Assembly (NCBI GenBank): GCA_002343455.1
Contig: DDSR01000265.1
Location: forward strand, 1-9,502
Direction: 5' to 3'
Length of the DNA: 9,502 bases
Source: Deltaproteobacteria bacterium UBA2385
GTDB taxonomy: Bacteria > Myxococcota_A > UBA796 > UBA2385
Below are positions 7,120 through 9,502 of this stretch, one piece after another (position 1 is the first letter of the stretch; each line of letters begins with the position of its first letter). The notes beneath the pieces are model-generated. The model searched no databases and had not been told where the DNA came from. It saw only the letters and a list, made by a program, of their open reading frames with translations. The translations under genes were made by a program, and so were the position numbers.

Positions 7120-7215
7120 CCTTCGGTCCATCTACGTGCGGCGCTACATCGGTGGCTCCCTCGGCCTACGGCCGTGGCAGGGTCTGGGTTCGAGTTGGCC
7201 GTTGAGCATGGAACC

Positions 7216-7244
7216 GGTATAGTCACAGTGCTCTTTCATGTCAA
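7216..7244 (-). promoter_or_regulatory. Sigma70-like promoter reading toward the effector operon
   Basis: On the minus strand a perfect -35 box TTGACA (7239-7244) is followed by a 17-bp spacer and the -10 box TATACC (7216-7221, four of six consensus bases). Transcription would start near 7209, about 540 nt before the csb1 ATG. The surrounding sequence is AT-rich relative to the locus. It is the best promoter I can see in the intergenic region. It could drive the csb1 operon through a long leader, or a separate small RNA. Confidence 0.6.
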
Positions 7245-7322
7245 GTCATTAGGTGGACCATTAGCACGATTCCAGCAAACGCTAGAAAGAACCAGATTTC
7301 GAATCCTCGCCAATCGGTAGTC

Positions 7323-7622
7323 TCAGAATACCCGCACCACCCGCTCCGGCTCGACCACCGGCCGCCCCAGGCTCCACGCCCGCCAAGTCGTCCGCGCCCC
7401 CTGCACGCCCAGCGGCACGAACATCACCTGGTCCTCGCCGTGGTGGATCTCGGCCTTGAGCTGTGCCTCCAGCTTGGCGCGCTGCATCGGGGTCAACGCG
7501 CAGAGGAAGACCGAGAGCTGCAAGGCGTCGCCGAAGGCGCGCATGGTGCGGTGGACGCGGCGCAGGCGGCCGGGGTTGCTGATGTCGTAGCAGACGAGGA
7601 AGACCTCGGGGTGGACGCGCAT
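7323..7622 (-). CDS. cas2: CRISPR-associated endonuclease/integration factor Cas2
   Basis: A 99-residue protein of normal Cas2 length. It starts with a beta strand ending in the family Asp (VFLVCYDISNPGR, Asp13), followed by a helix (RLRRVHRTMRAFGD) and the second strand LQLSVFLCALTP, the ferredoxin-like layout of Cas2. Cas2 forms the dimeric core bridging two Cas1 dimers in the spacer-integration complex. The ATG at 7622 is preceded by GGAG about 7 nt upstream. The gene sits 28 bp after cas4-cas1, so both are probably translated from one message. No hairpin followed by a U-run is evident after the TGA at 7323, so the end of the adaptation transcript is not defined by sequence. Confidence 0.95.
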   Translation of the reverse strand: MRVHPEVFLVCYDISNPGRLRRVHRTMRAFGDALQLSVFLCALTPMQRAKLEAQLKAEIHHGEDQVMFVPLGVQGARTTWRAWSLGRPVVEPERVVRVF

Positions 7623-7650
7623 GGGGCTCTCCGCAGCGGCTGGGGGTGGT

Positions 7651-9468
7651 TCAGCGGGTCAGGTACATCGGGGGCTGGGCCAGCTCGCCATGCAGGTGGC
7701 GGGCCCACAGGCGGGCGTGCAGCTCGAACATGCGGCGCATCGACAGGCGGGTGCCGGTCTCGCCGTGGGTGGCCAGCTCGTCCAAGCGACGCTCCCAGGC
7801 CTGGATGAAGCGGCGACGGCCCGCATCGGTCAAGGCCACGCCGGTGGGGTGGACCAGGAAGTCGCTGCCGGTGACCACGCCGGTGTTGACCGCCGTGATC
7901 ACCGTGGAGTCGGCGATCAGCGGGCGAAAGGGCTCCATCATGTCCAGGGCCAGCGCCGGCCGTCCGTGCCGCATCTGGTGCAGGAAGCCCCGCTCGGCGT
8001 CGAAGCCGACCCGCCGGAGGATCTGGGTCCACTCGCGGGACAGGCAGGCGTAGGCGAAGGAGAGCAGGGCGTTGACCGGATCCCGGGGCGGGCGGCGGCT
8101 GCGGCCGTTCATCTGGAACTCGGGCCCCAGGTCGGCGCGGAGCATGCTCTGGAAGGAGCCGAAGTAGGCCCGGGCCGCGTTGCCCTCCTGGCCCAGCAGC
8201 GCGTCCAGGCTGGACACGGACTCCGCCGCGCGGGCCGCCGCCGCCATCACCGGCAGCGCCTGGCGCCCGGCCTCGCCGCCGTTGCGTCGCAGCAGCACCC
8301 GCTGGTTCCGGATCTTGTTGATGACGATCGCGCGTGCCAGCTCGAGAGCCCGCGCGGGGTCGTCCGCGGCCCGGTGCTGGGCCACGCGGAGCAGCGCGCC
8401 CACCCCGGACAGCGGCATGAAGCTGCCCCGGTACCAGCCGCCCGTCGAGTGGACGGCGAGCGGGATGTCGGCCTCGGAGAGCGCGGCGAGCAGGGCGGTC
8501 GAGACGGTGGCGTTGCCGAGCATCACGACCTGGGAGGTGTCGTTGAAGCGGGCGCGGCCCACCACGGAGCCCTTCTCGCGCACCACGATCTCGCCGCCTG
8601 TCTTGCCGATGGAGCCCCCCTGCAACAGGACGTAAAGCGGCAGGCCGTCGTCCCGCCCCGGGACCAGCGGGCGGACCTCCTCCGTGCGCTTGCCCGTGAG
8701 CACGTTGATCTCGTCGGGCAGGCAGATGCCGACCAGCGAGCAGCCACGGCACTTGGGGCTGTCCACCAGCGGCGGGGGCAGGGTCTCGGGGGAGCAGCGG
8801 GCCAGCCGTCGGGCCTTGTCCCGCAGCTCCAGGGTGCGCGCGACAAGGGCGGGCGTGATCGGTACCGGCACGCGGCTCTTGGAGCCGTCGAACCAGAGCG
8901 CTCCCTCTTCGACCGTGTAGCCATGGGCTCGCAGCAGGAGCGCCTGGGCGCAGATCTGTACGCGCTCGGGCTCCCAGGCGCCCTCGGGGATGTCGGGCGC
9001 CTTGCCCTTCTTGTAGTCCACGGGCACGACCCGGTCCCCCGCCTGCTCGCAGAGATCGATGCGGGCGACGATGCCAACCTCGGAATCGGAGAGGAGCACG
9101 GAGCGCACGACCCTGGGCGCCGCCTCGTCGGCAGTGGGCGCGTCGGCCGGTTGATCGGTGGGCTCGTCGAGTGGGAGGAGGCCCTTGCGGGTCGGGGCGT
9201 CGACCCGCTTGTGGACCGTTCGACCCTCGACGGTGTGGTGGTTGTCCGCCCACTCGGCCTGGAGCCACTCCAGCGCGAAGAGCCGAGGGCAGTAGGAGAT
9301 CTCGTTGATCATCCGGGCGGGGATCAGCGGTTGCGGGTCGTTGAGGTCGATCTCAGGCTCGGGCGGGGCGGGCAGAGGAGGGGGCTCGGGCGGGCCGTCG
9401 AAGGGCGCGATGAAGGGCTCGTCGTCGGACAACGGGGGCCACTCGGGCTGCCAGGGCGGAGTGCTCAT
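7651..9468 (-). CDS. cas4-cas1: Cas4-Cas1 fusion protein, type I-G adaptation nuclease/integrase
   Basis: A 605-residue protein joining a Cas4 exonuclease domain (about 50-255) to a Cas1 integrase domain (about 270-605). Cas4 signatures seen: Cys60 in ISYCPRLFALEW, His86, Asp138, the RecB-type pair Asp151/Lys153 in PVDYKKGK, the QICAQALLL motif (171-179), and Cys240, Cys243 and Cys249, which with Cys60 make the four iron-sulfur ligands. Cas1 metal ligands are visible as Glu428 (GQEGNAARAYF), His497 (GFLHQMRHG) and Asp509/Glu512 (LALDMMEPFRP), so both active sites look intact. In known I-G systems the fusion trims PAM-proximal ends of prespacers and, with Cas2, integrates them into the array. 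Residues 1-50 are a proline/acidic-rich extension of unknown role. The ATG at 9468 has GAGGT 4 nt upstream. cas2 follows 28 bp after the stop. A translation beginning near residue 53 (Met) is possible but lacks any advantage over the ATG chosen. Confidence 0.96.
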   Translation of the reverse strand: MSTPPWQPEWPPLSDDEPFIAPFDGPPEPPPLPAPPEPEIDLNDPQPLIPARMINEISYCPRLFALEWLQAEWADNHHTVEGRTVHKRVDAPTRKGLLPLDEPTDQPADAPTADEAAPRVVRSVLLSDSEVGIVARIDLCEQAGDRVVPVDYKKGKAPDIPEGAWEPERVQICAQALLLRAHGYTVEEGALWFDGSKSRVPVPITPALVARTLELRDKARRLARCSPETLPPPLVDSPKCRGCSLVGICLPDEINVLTGKRTEEVRPLVPGRDDGLPLYVLLQGGSIGKTGGEIVVREKGSVVGRARFNDTSQVVMLGNATVSTALLAALSEADIPLAVHSTGGWYRGSFMPLSGVGALLRVAQHRAADDPARALELARAIVINKIRNQRVLLRRNGGEAGRQALPVMAAAARAAESVSSLDALLGQEGNAARAYFGSFQSMLRADLGPEFQMNGRSRRPPRDPVNALLSFAYACLSREWTQILRRVGFDAERGFLHQMRHGRPALALDMMEPFRPLIADSTVITAVNTGVVTGSDFLVHPTGVALTDAGRRRFIQAWERRLDELATHGETGTRLSMRRMFELHARLWARHLHGELAQPPMYLTR

Positions 9469-9502
9469 GGGGACCTCGCGGGAGGGGTTCGCTTCTGTAG
9501 AG

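Larger units (their letters stand above)
6666..7322. other. Intergenic region between adaptation and effector modules, no credible protein gene
   Basis: About 657 bp without a credible coding region; open frames crossing it (on both strands) are out-of-frame extensions over csb1. The part next to cas2 (about 7200-7322) is clearly richer in A and T than the neighbouring genes and holds a sigma70-like minus-strand promoter. The remainder carries a string of inverted repeats (6671-6680, 6701-6714, 6728-6744, 6813-6827, 6928-6939, 6966-6997, 7027-7059, 7085-7119, 7162-7174). No array of direct repeats is present. Candidate roles are a long regulated 5' leader for csb1, a small RNA, or a relict CRISPR leader. 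Confidence 0.7.

Noticed and set aside
5479..7131. A 550-codon minus-strand frame that crosses the intergenic region and csb1.
   Set aside because: It overlaps csb1 in another frame, and its Arg/Pro/Gly-rich sequence is typical of an out-of-frame reading. csb1 has a proper start, ribosome binding site and family motifs.
7187..7194. GGTTCGAG, resembling the T-loop of a tRNA.
   Set aside because: Flanking bases do not form a T stem and no acceptor, D or anticodon arms can be built around it on either strand.
6666..7322. A CRISPR array in the intergenic region.
   Set aside because: No sequence of 20 or more bases recurs at regular spacing. Only short, weakly similar motifs are found.
7255..7322. 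An intrinsic terminator after cas2.
   Set aside because: Only 3-4 bp stems can be drawn and no run of U follows on the minus strand.
7493..9268. A 591-codon minus-strand frame overlapping cas4-cas1 and cas2.
   Set aside because: Out-of-frame shadow. The Cas4, Cas1 and Cas2 motifs are all in the chosen frames.

Overview
The window is a high-GC bacterial locus (coding DNA strongly G+C at third positions) that carries a CRISPR-Cas system of subtype I-G (formerly I-U, or 'Dpsyc'). All six convincing genes lie on the minus strand, so the locus reads from high to low coordinates. Sequence alone does not settle the host. Subtype I-G is known from Geobacter, Thioalkalivibrio and other high-GC, often environmental, bacteria, and nothing here narrows it further.

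Adaptation module (about 9468 to 7323): a cas4-cas1 fusion gene followed 28 bp later by cas2. Fusion of Cas4 to Cas1 is a hallmark of I-G loci. Cas4-1 and Cas2 would select, trim and integrate new spacers.

Intergenic region (7322 to 6666, about 657 bp): no credible protein gene. Just downstream of cas2 it has an AT-richer stretch with a good sigma70-like promoter reading on the minus strand (TTGACA, 17 bp, TATACC). Below that lies a long untranslated stretch with many inverted repeats, including two perfect 6-3-6 palindromes close to the effector operon. This is the least explained part of the window. It could be a long regulated leader of the effector operon, a relict CRISPR leader, or a small-RNA locus.

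Effector and interference module (6665 to 27): csb1 (Cas7 backbone), csb2 (Cas5-Cas6 fusion, crRNA processing and end binding), cas3 (helicase with a C-terminal HD nuclease) and a 299-residue gene in the Cas8 position. Each gene overlaps the next by 1 or 4 bases (TAATG, ATGA, GTGA), so they form one translationally coupled operon. The products should assemble into a crRNA-guided complex that binds double-stranded DNA and uses Cas3 to destroy it.

No CRISPR array is visible in the window. It probably lies beyond one of the edges or elsewhere, or was lost or collapsed at the intergenic region.
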